This document shows, one piece after another, positions 39,016 through 46,870 of a stretch of 64,000 bases of DNA. The position numbers and the translations under genes are program-made. The notes under the pieces were generated by a model. The model was not told where the DNA came from. It searched no databases and worked only from the letters and a program-made list of their open reading frames with translations. Source of the DNA: Nitrospirae bacterium JdFR-85 (GTDB taxonomy: Bacteria > Nitrospirota > Thermodesulfovibrionia > Thermodesulfovibrionales > JdFR-85). Location: contig MTOU01000021.1 in NCBI GenBank assembly GCA_002011745.1, forward strand, positions 31,696-95,695, read 5' to 3'. Within the stretch, counting starts at the first letter, position 1. Each line of letters starts with the position of its first letter.

Positions 39016-40325
39016 AGTACCTCCACCTTCAATGTGAGAGAAGTTATACTTCTTTTATATTCAAACACATTGATGTTAGAGATGTTCCTGATGTAGTCCT
39101 GTTGTAGTATAAGCATCATCTTTCTACTAATGTTGTATATTAATTGGAGAGTCACCTCGTGTAGTCTGTCCTTTCTTTCTATATCTGTGGGTATAAAAGG
39201 AGCTTTGAAGCGATTTTCAGTGAATTCATACTCTATGCCTATGAGAGCCCTCTGGATGGGATATCGAAGTATAGCTCCAATGGAATAGCCATTGTAGTCC
39301 CAGTAGTCCTTTTTTGTCCTTGTCCATTCATGGGCTCCTGATATAGTGGTTTGAAGGGTCCTTACTCTGAAAGTAATACCTCCTTTTACAGTATGCTTAT
39401 GCCCTGACCTTATTGAGTTATCCTCAAAAAGGGAGCTATCCCAGTATCTTTGCTTTTTATACTCGTAACTGAGACTGCTGGAGACAGCTCTATTATGGAT
39501 AATTCTCATGTTAAAATAAAATCCATGGCTTCTGCCATATAGCTTACTGCCAAAGTAGGAGTATTCAAAGGCATAGCCTGTTTCTGTAGAGAAGTTTTCA
39601 CCAGAAGACCACTGTATACAGGGGTTAAGCCTTTGATAGTGGATATTAAACTTAGTTAAATCATCTTTTTGGTAGAGACTCTGGTAGAGGTTGTATCTTG
39701 TAAGCATCTTGGCATTGTTGGTGCTGAAGAGTCTCAGATAGGCGTCAACATAAAGAACCCCTTTCAGGTCTTCCTTCTCTGGTGCTTTAATTGGTGGATT
39801 TGTGGGTTCAAGCACCACATTTGTGTCATACTGTAGAGAGGCATAGACACTGAGTCCATATGCTGATGGTTCACATATCCTAAGCAGTTCTGTGACACCC
39901 TCTCTGATGGTACGATCCTCAGAATTCAGTAATCTTCTCAGATGAGATACTGCCTTAGTACATTCATCTGTAATGGTGTAGAGTCTACCCAGTTCCAGGT
40001 GTATGTAGTCATTCTCTCCTATTATACTGAGTGCCTTAAGCAAAAGCCCTTCAGCATCGGTGTATTGTCCTGTTCTGCTATAAGTGATCCCTAAGTAATA
40101 TAAGGCCTCTGGATTGAGAGGGTCTTCTTTCAGGGCTTTTTGAAATAGCTGTTCTGCCTTGGAGTAGTCACTCCTGTTAAGGGCTTCAATACCCTGGGCT
40201 ATAAGTAGGTCTTCTGACAGGATATGCTCACTCTTTGCTGAGGCATCAACAGGGGCAGGAACAAAAAAGAGATAAAATATTGTGAATATTAGGAGATATC
40301 TACTTTTTATCTTTTTCAAGTTCAT
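39012..40325 (-). CDS. TPR outer-membrane beta-barrel protein
   Basis: A 437-residue exported protein. A signal peptide (about 1-30, ending VDASA) is followed by about three TPR units (DYSKAEQLFQKALKEDPLNPEALYYLG) and then about 260 residues rich in alternating aromatic strands. The chain ends in a strand-like segment, SLTLKVEVL. The pattern resembles surface-lipoprotein-assembly-modifier or capsule-export-type barrels. It is the first gene of the FecR-lipoprotein-cyclase operon and has its own promoter. Its role may be to export or sense something at the cell surface that CHASE2 reports; this is inference. Confidence 0.78.
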   Translation of the reverse strand: MNLKKIKSRYLLIFTIFYLFFVPAPVDASAKSEHILSEDLLIAQGIEALNRSDYSKAEQLFQKALKEDPLNPEALYYLGITYSRTGQYTDAEGLLLKALSIIGENDYIHLELGRLYTITDECTKAVSHLRRLLNSEDRTIREGVTELLRICEPSAYGLSVYASLQYDTNVVLEPTNPPIKAPEKEDLKGVLYVDAYLRLFSTNNAKMLTRYNLYQSLYQKDDLTKFNIHYQRLNPCIQWSSGENFSTETGYAFEYSYFGSKLYGRSHGFYFNMRIIHNRAVSSSLSYEYKKQRYWDSSLFEDNSIRSGHKHTVKGGITFRVRTLQTTISGAHEWTRTKKDYWDYNGYSIGAILRYPIQRALIGIEYEFTENRFKAPFIPTDIERKDRLHEVTLQLIYNISRKMMLILQQDYIRNISNINVFEYKRSITSLTLKVEVL

Positions 40326-40348
40326 ATCTCCATGTAAGGATTTATTAA

Positions 40349-40377
40349 ATTATAAAGATTTTACAGGCAAATTGCAA
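40349..40377 (-). promoter_or_regulatory. Promoter of the TPR/FecR/CHASE2 operon
   Basis: On the minus strand TTGCAA (40377-40372) is followed after 17 bases by a perfect TATAAT (40354-40349). Transcription would begin near 40342, about 17 bases before the ATG at 40325. Confidence 0.55.
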
Positions 40378-40433
40378 TCTTTTCTGATGAAATTCCAACT
40401 GATAATCGGTTTTGGGGAAGGGGTATCGGGTCT

Positions 40434-40462
40434 ATGTCAGGTGTCTAAAAATTGTTTATAAT
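40434..40462 (+). promoter_or_regulatory. Promoter of the ribbon-helix-helix gene, leaderless arrangement
   Basis: ATGTCA (-35, four of six matches) and a perfect TATAAT (-10, 40457-40462) are spaced by 17 bases. The ATG starts 7 bases after the TATAAT, at the expected transcript start, and no ribosome site is present. Confidence 0.55.
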
Positions 40463-40468
40463 TAATCT

Positions 40469-40648
40469 ATGGAAGAAGAAAAAGAAAAACTTGTAAGATT
40501 CAATCTGTATCTGGAAGAAGAGGTGCTTGAGGCGTTGGAGGAGGTGGCAAGGGAGTATACAGAGGAGACAGGGAAGAAGTGGTCAAAGGCAGCTGTGATA
40601 AGACTTGCTCTGAGTGAGTTTTTTACAAGAAGGGGTAGATTAATCTAA
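40469..40648 (+). CDS. Small ribbon-helix-helix-type protein (not in ORF track)
   Basis: I translated a 59-residue frame that falls just below the ORF track length limit. It starts MEEEKEKLVRFNLYLEEEVLEALEE and continues with a helix and WSKAAVIRLALSEFFTRRG. A short basic-to-hydrophobic strand (VRFNLYL) followed by two helices is the Arc/MetJ/CopG fold used for DNA binding by antitoxins and small repressors. No toxin gene follows; the 3' end overlaps the convergent kinase-like gene by 9 bases. It diverges from the cyclase operon and could regulate it. Fold assignment is from pattern, not search. Confidence 0.7.
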   Translation: MEEEKEKLVRFNLYLEEEVLEALEEVAREYTEETGKKWSKAAVIRLALSEFFTRRGRLI

Positions 40649-41680
40649 GTATCTATTCACATCCTGATAATTAAAACTTCTGTCTCTTAGTACTCCTTTT
40701 ACAAAATGGAATATTTTACGCCTTTGTTCTCTGCTCAACTGGGGATAGAATACTGGATGGGCTACTACTGCACCTCTGAAGGCATAAAAGGGTGCTACCA
40801 CTGATAGTATCTCCTCGTCAGAGGTTTTCTGCAGGTAGGAGTCATAAAAGAGCTTTAGAGCTTCCTTGTAGGCATCCTTCACTTCATTGTGATACATTAT
40901 TGAATAGAAGATATAGTTAATACTAAGGGCGGTGATGTCATCTGCAGGCTCTCCCCATGGACCACGACTCCTGTCTAAGAGGACAAACTCTCTGTCTCTG
41001 AACCATATATTTCCTGGATGGAAGTCTCCATGTATCTGGGACAGTCTCCTGTAAAGGGGCTTCAGCTTGGCTCTCCAGTCAATACAGAGCTTTTCTATTT
41101 CTGCCATCTCCTGATAGCTCAGAACACCTTCAGGATAGAAATCAAAAACCCCCATCAGACACTCTCCATGCCCGATTGTATCTCTTAACTTCCTCCAGTA
41201 AAGGTCTTTCGATTCCTTCTTTACTGAATGGATGTCTGCAAGGTACTCTACCATGGAGTGGATCTTTTCCCGGTCTCTGCTGTTAAGGGAATCTTTCTCT
41301 TTCATATCTTCTAAATCAACAAAATAGTTCGTTCCCTCCACTTTTTCCATTACAAGAAAGTACTCCTTGCCACCACTTATCGATTTAACAGAGCCATCCT
41401 CCATCAATGCAAGCACATCCACTGGTCTCACATGGCTGGGTAGATTGGGATATTCATCATAGGCAAGTAGGAATACAGAAGCCCTGTCTGAGGGATAATC
41501 ATGGCCGAGCCCCTGAGGGGCCAGGTCTTTGATTACATACTCATATCTTTTACCTTCAGACTCAAAGATCAGGGAGAATCCTGTACCATGTACTCCTGCT
41601 CCTAATCTTTTAAACTCTAATAGGTTTACATCCTTGTACCTCTGTCTTAAGTATCCAAGTATAGCCTCTTTCTCAATCAT
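40640..41680 (-). CDS. Aminoglycoside phosphotransferase (APH)-like kinase
   Basis: A 346-residue APH/choline-kinase fold protein. The catalytic loop IHGDFHPGNIWF and the metal site LLDRSRGPWGEPADD are visible in the C-terminal half. The DFG-equivalent is LLDR, unusual for the usual (I/L)DxD, so activity may differ. The track start is a TTG; the ATG at 41680, 5 bases after GGAGG, is preferred. Family members phosphorylate sugars, choline, homoserine or antibiotics; the substrate is unknown. It is a single gene with convergent and divergent neighbours. Confidence 0.8.
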   Translation of the reverse strand: MIEKEAILGYLRQRYKDVNLLEFKRLGAGVHGTGFSLIFESEGKRYEYVIKDLAPQGLGHDYPSDRASVFLLAYDEYPNLPSHVRPVDVLALMEDGSVKSISGGKEYFLVMEKVEGTNYFVDLEDMKEKDSLNSRDREKIHSMVEYLADIHSVKKESKDLYWRKLRDTIGHGECLMGVFDFYPEGVLSYQEMAEIEKLCIDWRAKLKPLYRRLSQIHGDFHPGNIWFRDREFVLLDRSRGPWGEPADDITALSINYIFYSIMYHNEVKDAYKEALKLFYDSYLQKTSDEEILSVVAPFYAFRGAVVAHPVFYPQLSREQRRKIFHFVKGVLRDRSFNYQDVNRYLD

Positions 41681-41760
41681 TGAAACCTCCAAGAAAAATA
41701 GCCGGTTTTTAGATATAATAGTATACCCTATGAATATTAACCCAGTACAAGGAGTATGCT

Positions 41761-41955
41761 ATGAGAATCTGGATTGATGAAGACAAATGTATAGGTTGTG
41801 GAAACTGTCAGGAGATATGTCCTGCGGTGTTTGCATTGGATGAAGAGATAGGCAAATCAAGAGTGATTGATCCTGATGCATGTGACTATGCAGACTGTTG
41901 TGAGGCAGCAGAGGAGAACTGTCCTGTTGAAGCGATAACAATTGAGCCTGACTGA
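41761..41955 (+). CDS. Single-cluster [4Fe-4S] ferredoxin
   Basis: A 64-residue soluble electron carrier. CIGCGNCQEICP gives Cys at residues 10, 13, 16 and 20, and the second half has Cys 41, 46, 47 and 54 (the last in NCPVEAI). By analogy with Thermotoga-type ferredoxins, Cys 10, 13, 16 and 54 would hold one [4Fe-4S] cluster, and two of the remaining residues could form a disulfide. Low-potential electron transfer is expected. The endonuclease III gene begins 5 bases after its stop. Confidence 0.93.
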   Translation: MRIWIDEDKCIGCGNCQEICPAVFALDEEIGKSRVIDPDACDYADCCEAAEENCPVEAITIEPD

Positions 41956-41960
41956 TATGT

Positions 41961-42623
41961 ATGATCCAGAAGGACTTCGATATAGACCGAGTAATAAAGC
42001 TTGTCCAGAGACATGTCAAGGAATTGGATCTTCCATGGCTTGATCAACTCTCCAGAAGAGACAGAGATCCTTTTAAAGTGCTTATTTCCTGTATTCTCAG
42101 TCTCAGAACTCAGGATAAAACCACATCAGAGGCCACAAAGAGGCTATTCAGCCTGGCCCATACTCCTCAGGATATGATAAAGCTCAGCACAAAAGAGATA
42201 GAGAAGGCGATCTATCCTGTAGGCTTTTACAGGGTGAAGGCAGAAAGGATAAAGAGGCTTTCAGATACAATAGTACAGAAATACAATGGAAAGGTGCCTT
42301 CCACTTTAGAAGAGCTCTTGAGGCTTGAAGGTGTGGGTAGAAAAACAGCAAACCTGGTGATAACACTCGGCTATGGAAAGGATGGAATATGTGTGGATAC
42401 CCATGTCCACAGGATCACAAATCGCTGGGGCTATGTGAGAACCAGAACACCTGAGGAGACAGAGATGGCCTTAAGAGAGAGGCTGCCAAAGAGATACTGG
42501 AAGATGCTGAATGGTCTTCTTGTGGCCTTTGGGCAAGGTATATGTAAGCCTATCAGTCCTTTATGCACAAAGTGCAGGGTTTCAGAGTGTTGCAGAAAGG
42601 TAGGGGTAAAGAGATACCGATAA
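41961..42623 (+). CDS. nth: Endonuclease III (DNA glycosylase/AP lyase)
   Basis: A 220-residue base-excision repair enzyme removing oxidised pyrimidines. The helix-hairpin-helix LEGVGRKTANLV carries the catalytic Lys (about 121), and VDTHVHRI the catalytic Asp (about 139). The C-terminal FeS ligand set is seen as CKPISPLCTKCRVSECC. Length and motif order are standard. It is translated with the ferredoxin, which is a curious but not functionally required link, as Nth has its own cluster. Convergent with DAHP synthase 7 bases away. Confidence 0.97.
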   Translation: MIQKDFDIDRVIKLVQRHVKELDLPWLDQLSRRDRDPFKVLISCILSLRTQDKTTSEATKRLFSLAHTPQDMIKLSTKEIEKAIYPVGFYRVKAERIKRLSDTIVQKYNGKVPSTLEELLRLEGVGRKTANLVITLGYGKDGICVDTHVHRITNRWGYVRTRTPEETEMALRERLPKRYWKMLNGLLVAFGQGICKPISPLCTKCRVSECCRKVGVKRYR

Positions 42624-42630
42624 AGGTGGA

Positions 42631-43677
42631 CTACACAAGGGTGCTGGATTCAGACAGCTTCAGCTCATTTTTGTAAAACCTATGAAGTTTGGTTAAATCT
42701 CTATACAGTCGAGAGAATGCTTCAAAGTTGAGGGACTGCTGTCCGTCTGAGAGTGCCTTGTCAGGCTCAGGATGGACCTCAATCATCACACCATCTGCTC
42801 CTGCCACTACAGAGGCGAGGGCCATGGGCCTCACAAGGTCCCTTTTACCAGTAGCATGACTTGGATCAAAGATCACAGGTAGATGGGAGATTTTTTTAAT
42901 CAGAGGTATAACAGAAAGATCAGCAGTGTTTCTTGTTGCCCTCTCGAAAGTTCTGATTCCTCTTTCACAGAGGATAACCCTCTCATTGCCCTCAACTACT
43001 ATGTATTCTGCAGAGGCGAGCCATTCATCCACAGTGGCTGAAAGCCCTCTCTTCAGCAGAACAGGCTTCTGTACCTTACCAAGCTCCTTCAGGAGGTCAA
43101 AGTTCTGCATGTTTCTTGCACCTATCTGGAGTATGTCTGCCACTTCCTGGACTTTTTCCACATGCTCTGGGCTCATCACCTCAGTAACCACTTTTAGTCC
43201 AAACTGTCTCTTTACCTCTGCCAGAATTCTCAGACCTTCCTCTTTTAATCCCTGAAAGCTATGGGGTGATGTCCTCGGCTTGAAGGCACCTCCACGAATT
43301 ATCTTCACCCCGAGAGAGGTCAGAATCTCTCCTGCCCTCATCATCTGCTCATAGTTTTCCACCGCACAGGGACCTGCTATAATCACGAATTCATCAGCAA
43401 TGCCAATCTTTATTGTATTATCAATACTTATAATAGTATCCTCAGGATGGAAGTCTCTGCTTACAAGTTTATAGGGCTTTGTAACATGAATTATTTCCAT
43501 TATTCCCTTGAGTCTCATGAGAGGTGTATCATCAATCCATCCCTGGTTTCCTATCACCCCTATGGCAGTCCTTTCTGCACCAGGGATAACCACAGGCTTC
43601 AGCCCCATCTCCTCAATAGTCTTTTTTACCTCTTCTATATCCTCCTCAGTTGCCCACTGATGCATTACAACAAGCAT
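42631..43677 (-). CDS. aroF: 3-deoxy-7-phosphoheptulonate synthase (DAHP synthase, I-beta type)
   Basis: First enzyme of the shikimate pathway, joining phosphoenolpyruvate and erythrose-4-phosphate. The ATG at 43677 has AGGAGTGAG six bases upstream and fits the family; the longer track start would overlap the upstream gene. The N-terminal ferredoxin-like regulatory domain ([19 protein letters not shown]) is typical of I-beta enzymes controlled by aromatic amino acids. The barrel shows [23 protein letters not shown] and [14 protein letters not shown]. About 348 residues. Confidence 0.96.
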   Translation of the reverse strand: MLVVMHQWATEEDIEEVKKTIEEMGLKPVVIPGAERTAIGVIGNQGWIDDTPLMRLKGIMEIIHVTKPYKLVSRDFHPEDTIISIDNTIKIGIADEFVIIAGPCAVENYEQMMRAGEILTSLGVKIIRGGAFKPRTSPHSFQGLKEEGLRILAEVKRQFGLKVVTEVMSPEHVEKVQEVADILQIGARNMQNFDLLKELGKVQKPVLLKRGLSATVDEWLASAEYIVVEGNERVILCERGIRTFERATRNTADLSVIPLIKKISHLPVIFDPSHATGKRDLVRPMALASVVAGADGVMIEVHPEPDKALSDGQQSLNFEAFSRLYRDLTKLHRFYKNELKLSESSTLV

Positions 43678-43696
43678 AGACTTCTCACTCCTAAAG

Positions 43697-44476
43697 CTAT
43701 TCTTTTCTATCTTTTCTCTTATACTCAGGGTCTCCAAAAAGAACCCCTCGTAGCCAGCGATGGGCGAATTTAAGTAGTTCCATCTCGTCTTCTTTTATTC
43801 TTTCAATCGTTTCAGAGTCTATATCATGTACCTTAAGGAACCTGCTTTCAAAGACAAAGTTTCTGAAACTGTCAATATCATAGCTGCAGAGAAGAAACAG
43901 TCTCAGGCTCTTTTCATCAGGCTGAAGATCTGATGCAAGGAGCTTTTTACTGAGAAGTATATCAAACCAGAACTTATTTGTATCATCATAGAGGTTTATC
44001 TCTTGTGCCTGTCTCCATTCTCTTACTGTCCACTCTCTGTCTTCATTGTAGCCTTTGCAGTATGACTCCTTAATAGGAAAGAAAAAGTCGTCTCCTCCCA
44101 GTTCTCGGCTTTTCAGAATTGCAAAACCTATGGGATAGTATCTGCATACAACGGGTCTATCTGAGTATATGGTACAGCCCGAATCAGTTACAAAGGGGCA
44201 TCTGCCTTCTGGTGTCATTCTAAGCATCAGAAGAGGGAGTTTTGTCTTTTTTAGCTCAGCCATTATGGTGTATTTTGCTATAAACTCCTGTGAACTAAGG
44301 CCTAACCTCTGTTTCATTCGTAGTATGTCATAGGGTGTGAGAAAGACGTCGATTTTGCCACAACAGTGGGTGAAACACTCCAGACCTTTATGACACATAA
44401 AGGTGAATTTACTGTCAAGAGACATCTTGATTGGTGTTATAGGACTTCCTGAGAGTTGTTTGATTATATCTTGCAT
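43697..44476 (-). CDS. YkgJ-family cysteine-cluster protein
   Basis: A 259-residue soluble protein of the YkgJ/CxxCxxCC family. CHKGLECFTHCCGKID near the N-terminus and CPFVTDSGCTIYSDRPVVCRYYPIG (about 105-130) supply the conserved Cys cluster presumed to bind zinc or iron. The biochemical role of the family is not settled. The track start is a TTG lying in the ribosome site; ATG at 44476 is preferred, 2 bases after the OsmC stop. It lies just upstream of aroF on the same strand. Confidence 0.85.
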   Translation of the reverse strand: MQDIIKQLSGSPITPIKMSLDSKFTFMCHKGLECFTHCCGKIDVFLTPYDILRMKQRLGLSSQEFIAKYTIMAELKKTKLPLLMLRMTPEGRCPFVTDSGCTIYSDRPVVCRYYPIGFAILKSRELGGDDFFFPIKESYCKGYNEDREWTVREWRQAQEINLYDDTNKFWFDILLSKKLLASDLQPDEKSLRLFLLCSYDIDSFRNFVFESRFLKVHDIDSETIERIKEDEMELLKFAHRWLRGVLFGDPEYKRKDRKE

Positions 44477-44477
44477 T

Positions 44478-44900
44478 TTATTCTCCTTCTTCAATTATTT
44501 TATAGGTGTAGCTTATATTGGCTACACCTTCAAGGGTTGCCTTAACAGAACAGTATTTATTCATGGAGAGTTCTACAGACCTCTTAACTGCCTCTTCAGA
44601 TATATTTCTGCCCTTCACAATATACTCTATGGTTATCTCAGTAAACTTCTTTGGATGGTTTTCTGCCCTTTTGCCAACTATGTTTAATTCAAACCCTGTA
44701 ACATTCTGTTTCTTTTTTTTGAGAATGGATATTACATCCATGCCTGTGCAGCCTCCCAGTCCCATAAGTACAAGCTCTGTTGGTCTTGGTGCTGTATCTG
44801 ATCCTCCTACCTCATGGTCACCATCCATAACAATACTATGGCCTGATGTTCCATCTGCAACAAACCTCAGACCATCAACCCACTTCACCTCTACCTTCAT
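44478..44900 (-). CDS. OsmC/Ohr-family protein
   Basis: A 140-residue OsmC-fold protein. The two redox Cys are visible in LGGCTGMDV and in KYCSVKATLE. These proteins reduce organic hydroperoxides or related sulfur species using a Cys-sulfenate cycle, usually with a dithiol reductant. The sequence looks more like the YhfA-type branch than Ohr. The start is the ATG at 44900 with GGAGG five bases upstream. It is the first gene of a minus-strand unit with the Cys-cluster gene and aroF. Confidence 0.85.
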   Translation of the reverse strand: MKVEVKWVDGLRFVADGTSGHSIVMDGDHEVGGSDTAPRPTELVLMGLGGCTGMDVISILKKKKQNVTGFELNIVGKRAENHPKKFTEITIEYIVKGRNISEEAVKRSVELSMNKYCSVKATLEGVANISYTYKIIEEGE

Positions 44901-45186
44901 ACACACCTCCTTGTTTATAACTGAGGCTAAAAAGATAGCCTTTATTATTATAAAACCTTAACACCAAATAATTCATTTACCCCAAAACCTGAGTTGGGCC
45001 TGGTCAGAAAAGAACGCCTTTGCGTTGTTTTTGAATTCTCTTCAGATACCACCTTTCTCAATACTAAGTCTTGTTATAAGGAAGGGGGCCCCCATCCCCG
45101 GAGGGGGAGGGATGGGGACGTGGAGGGGGACAGTAGGGTTGTGTATATATTCTAATAATAAAATTGTGAAAAAAATGTGAAGATTT
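44901..45186. other. Intergenic region with GC-rich hairpins
   Basis: This 286-base stretch lies upstream of osmC and downstream of the membrane-protein gene at 45187. It holds the GC-rich inverted repeat listed below, a small AACGC-CTTT-GCGTT hairpin near 45013-45026, which on the minus strand is followed by CTTTTC (weak terminator for the minus operon), and an AGGCTA-N6-TAGCCT palindrome at 44924-44941 close to the osmC start. No gene is seen. Confidence 0.6.
45084..45117. repeat. GC-rich inverted repeats
   Basis: GGGGGCCCCC is a perfect palindrome at 45084-45093, and CCCCATCCC (45090-45098) pairs with GGGATGGGG (45109-45117). They stand out in an otherwise AT-rich intergenic region. They could act as a strong mRNA 3' end structure for the 45187 operon, or be a remnant of a repeat family. 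Confidence 0.6.
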
Positions 45187-46188
45187 TTAATCGTAGCCTT
45201 CGAGGGTGAAGGAGGAGAATATCATTGGATAAAGAACTATTAGGAAAAAGACTATAAGCAATAACAGGGCAGTGAGTAACCATCTCCTCTGCCAATGCAT
45301 GAGGGGGACCCCTTCTGCTTTCATTAACTCTGCAAAACCTGGGAATAGTCCAAATACCGTTGCTCCTAAAAGAGTGATATAAAGAGGATATCCCACATAA
45401 TGGTACTCCTTCTGGAGAATATCAAAAGGACAGTGATGGGTCGGAATCTCATAAAAATAAAGAGAAATGAAACTTATTAGAGAAACAATAGAGATAAAAA
45501 AGAATAATATTGCTAAGAAGGCTGTTAAGTATATAAGCCATATTTTTGTGTATCTGTAAGACAGGAAGCCTGTGAGAAAATATGCTGCTACTGTGGCAAA
45601 GAAGGTATACTTCATGGGCCTGATGGGCAGACCTGCCAATGTGCTTGCTATGCCTCTTGAGTTTTCACTGAAAAGGGCACCGCAGCAGGAGGTGATTACA
45701 TCAGGGCTTAAACCCAGAAAGAATTTTATTTCAAAATAAACGTCTAAGATGAAAAGAGGTAGAAAGAGAATGAGAGAGGCATATTTCTTTCTTACAAGAG
45801 GTAGATTCTCTGTTCTCTGGTCAATATAATTGATAAGGATCCAGATCGATGATACAAAGAATATAGTAACTTTCAGTAGCAGTGCCCACCAACCAATAGT
45901 ATTTGCATTTAGAGTGCCTGTGGCACACATTGCTCCTACAAACTGGGTATGTATATCATCAACTGTATAGATAAAAAGAAAAAGGCTCAAGAGATTAATG
46001 GCAAGAACAAAAGCAATCATACTTGAAAGAAGATAGGTCTTTCGTTCAAGGCTCAGCTGTCTTGCAGAGGAACTCTCTCTATCCCAATAACGGATGATTT
46101 TGAACCCCTCATAAGAGCTATACAGGACCATTACTGTAACCAGGGAGGTACCTCCAAGCAGGGCAATTATACCAGGGTGAAGAATCAT
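45187..46188 (-). CDS. Eight-helix membrane protein of unknown family with Cys/His loops
   Basis: I do not recognise this 333-residue protein. It has about eight membrane helices. Loops contain GAMCATGTLNAN, SCCGALFSE and HHCPFDILQKEYHY, an unusual density of Cys and His outside helices that suggests metal or haem contact. It is the last gene of the left-hand set: small TM protein, NosL-like protein, CxxC protein, permease, ATPase and this one. It is separated from the ATPase by one base, so stoichiometric coexpression is likely. A role in moving or reducing copper or haem for the nearby secreted propeller protein is inference. Confidence 0.75.
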   Translation of the reverse strand: MILHPGIIALLGGTSLVTVMVLYSSYEGFKIIRYWDRESSSARQLSLERKTYLLSSMIAFVLAINLLSLFLFIYTVDDIHTQFVGAMCATGTLNANTIGWWALLLKVTIFFVSSIWILINYIDQRTENLPLVRKKYASLILFLPLFILDVYFEIKFFLGLSPDVITSCCGALFSENSRGIASTLAGLPIRPMKYTFFATVAAYFLTGFLSYRYTKIWLIYLTAFLAILFFFISIVSLISFISLYFYEIPTHHCPFDILQKEYHYVGYPLYITLLGATVFGLFPGFAELMKAEGVPLMHWQRRWLLTALLLLIVFFLIVLYPMIFSSFTLEGYD

Positions 46189-46189
46189 C

Positions 46190-46870
46190 TTACTGTGTCT
46201 CTTTTATCATGCCGTCTCTTAACTCAATTACTCTGTCTACCACACTACTGTCATATACCAAAGGGTCATGGGTTGCAATTATCACGGTCTTGCCACTCCT
46301 TTTTATCTCTTCAATGATTCTCAGAAACTCCTCTGAAAGCTTAGTATCAAGATGAGCAGTGGGTTCGTCTGCAAGAATAATTTCAGGGTCATTAATAAGG
46401 GCCCTCGCAATGGCTACCCTCTGCTGTTCTCCTCCTGACAGATGCTCTACATTGAAATCTGCTCTTTTGCTTAATCTCATGCTTTCCATTACTTTCTCTG
46501 CACGAGCTTTTATCTCTGTCAAGGAGAGTCCTGTAGGATAAAGTGGAAGCATAATATTCTCTCTCACGGTGATTCCCTTCAAGAGGTTGAACTGCTGAAA
46601 CACGAATCCAAAGGTCCTGCGTCTGATTTCTGTGAGAGATCTTTCTGGCAGTTTTGCCACATCCCTACCACTTATCAAGATTCTGCCAGAGGTGGGTCGG
46701 GACATACAACCAATAAGGCTAAGGAGAGAGGTCTTTCCTGAGCCACTCGGTCCTTTTAGAACCACTGCCTCATTTTTGTTTATCCTGAGGGATATCCCCT
46801 TTACTGCCCACACCTCATTAGGCTGACCTGGATTGTACACTTTTGTTACATTCTCAAGTACTACAGTCAT
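46190..46870 (-). CDS. ABC transporter ATP-binding protein (LolD/MacB-type)
   Basis: A 226-residue ATPase with Walker A GPSGSGKTSLL, Q loop FQQFNLL, signature LSGGEQQR and Walker B ILADEPTAHLD. The close similarity in layout to LolD/MacB/FtsE ATPases fits the FtsX-type permease encoded immediately upstream (no gap). Such mechanotransmission-type complexes act on envelope substrates without classical import. In this context the target may be a periplasmic metalloprotein or its chaperone. Confidence 0.95.
   Translation of the reverse strand: MTVVLENVTKVYNPGQPNEVWAVKGISLRINKNEAVVLKGPSGSGKTSLLSLIGCMSRPTSGRILISGRDVAKLPERSLTEIRRRTFGFVFQQFNLLKGITVRENIMLPLYPTGLSLTEIKARAEKVMESMRLSKRADFNVEHLSGGEQQRVAIARALINDPEIILADEPTAHLDTKLSEEFLRIIEEIKRSGKTVIIATHDPLVYDSSVVDRVIELRDGMIKETQ

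Noticed and set aside
41759-42019. Minus-strand ORF covering the ferredoxin gene
   Set aside because: Antisense to a clear ferredoxin; His/Ser/Gln-rich shadow.
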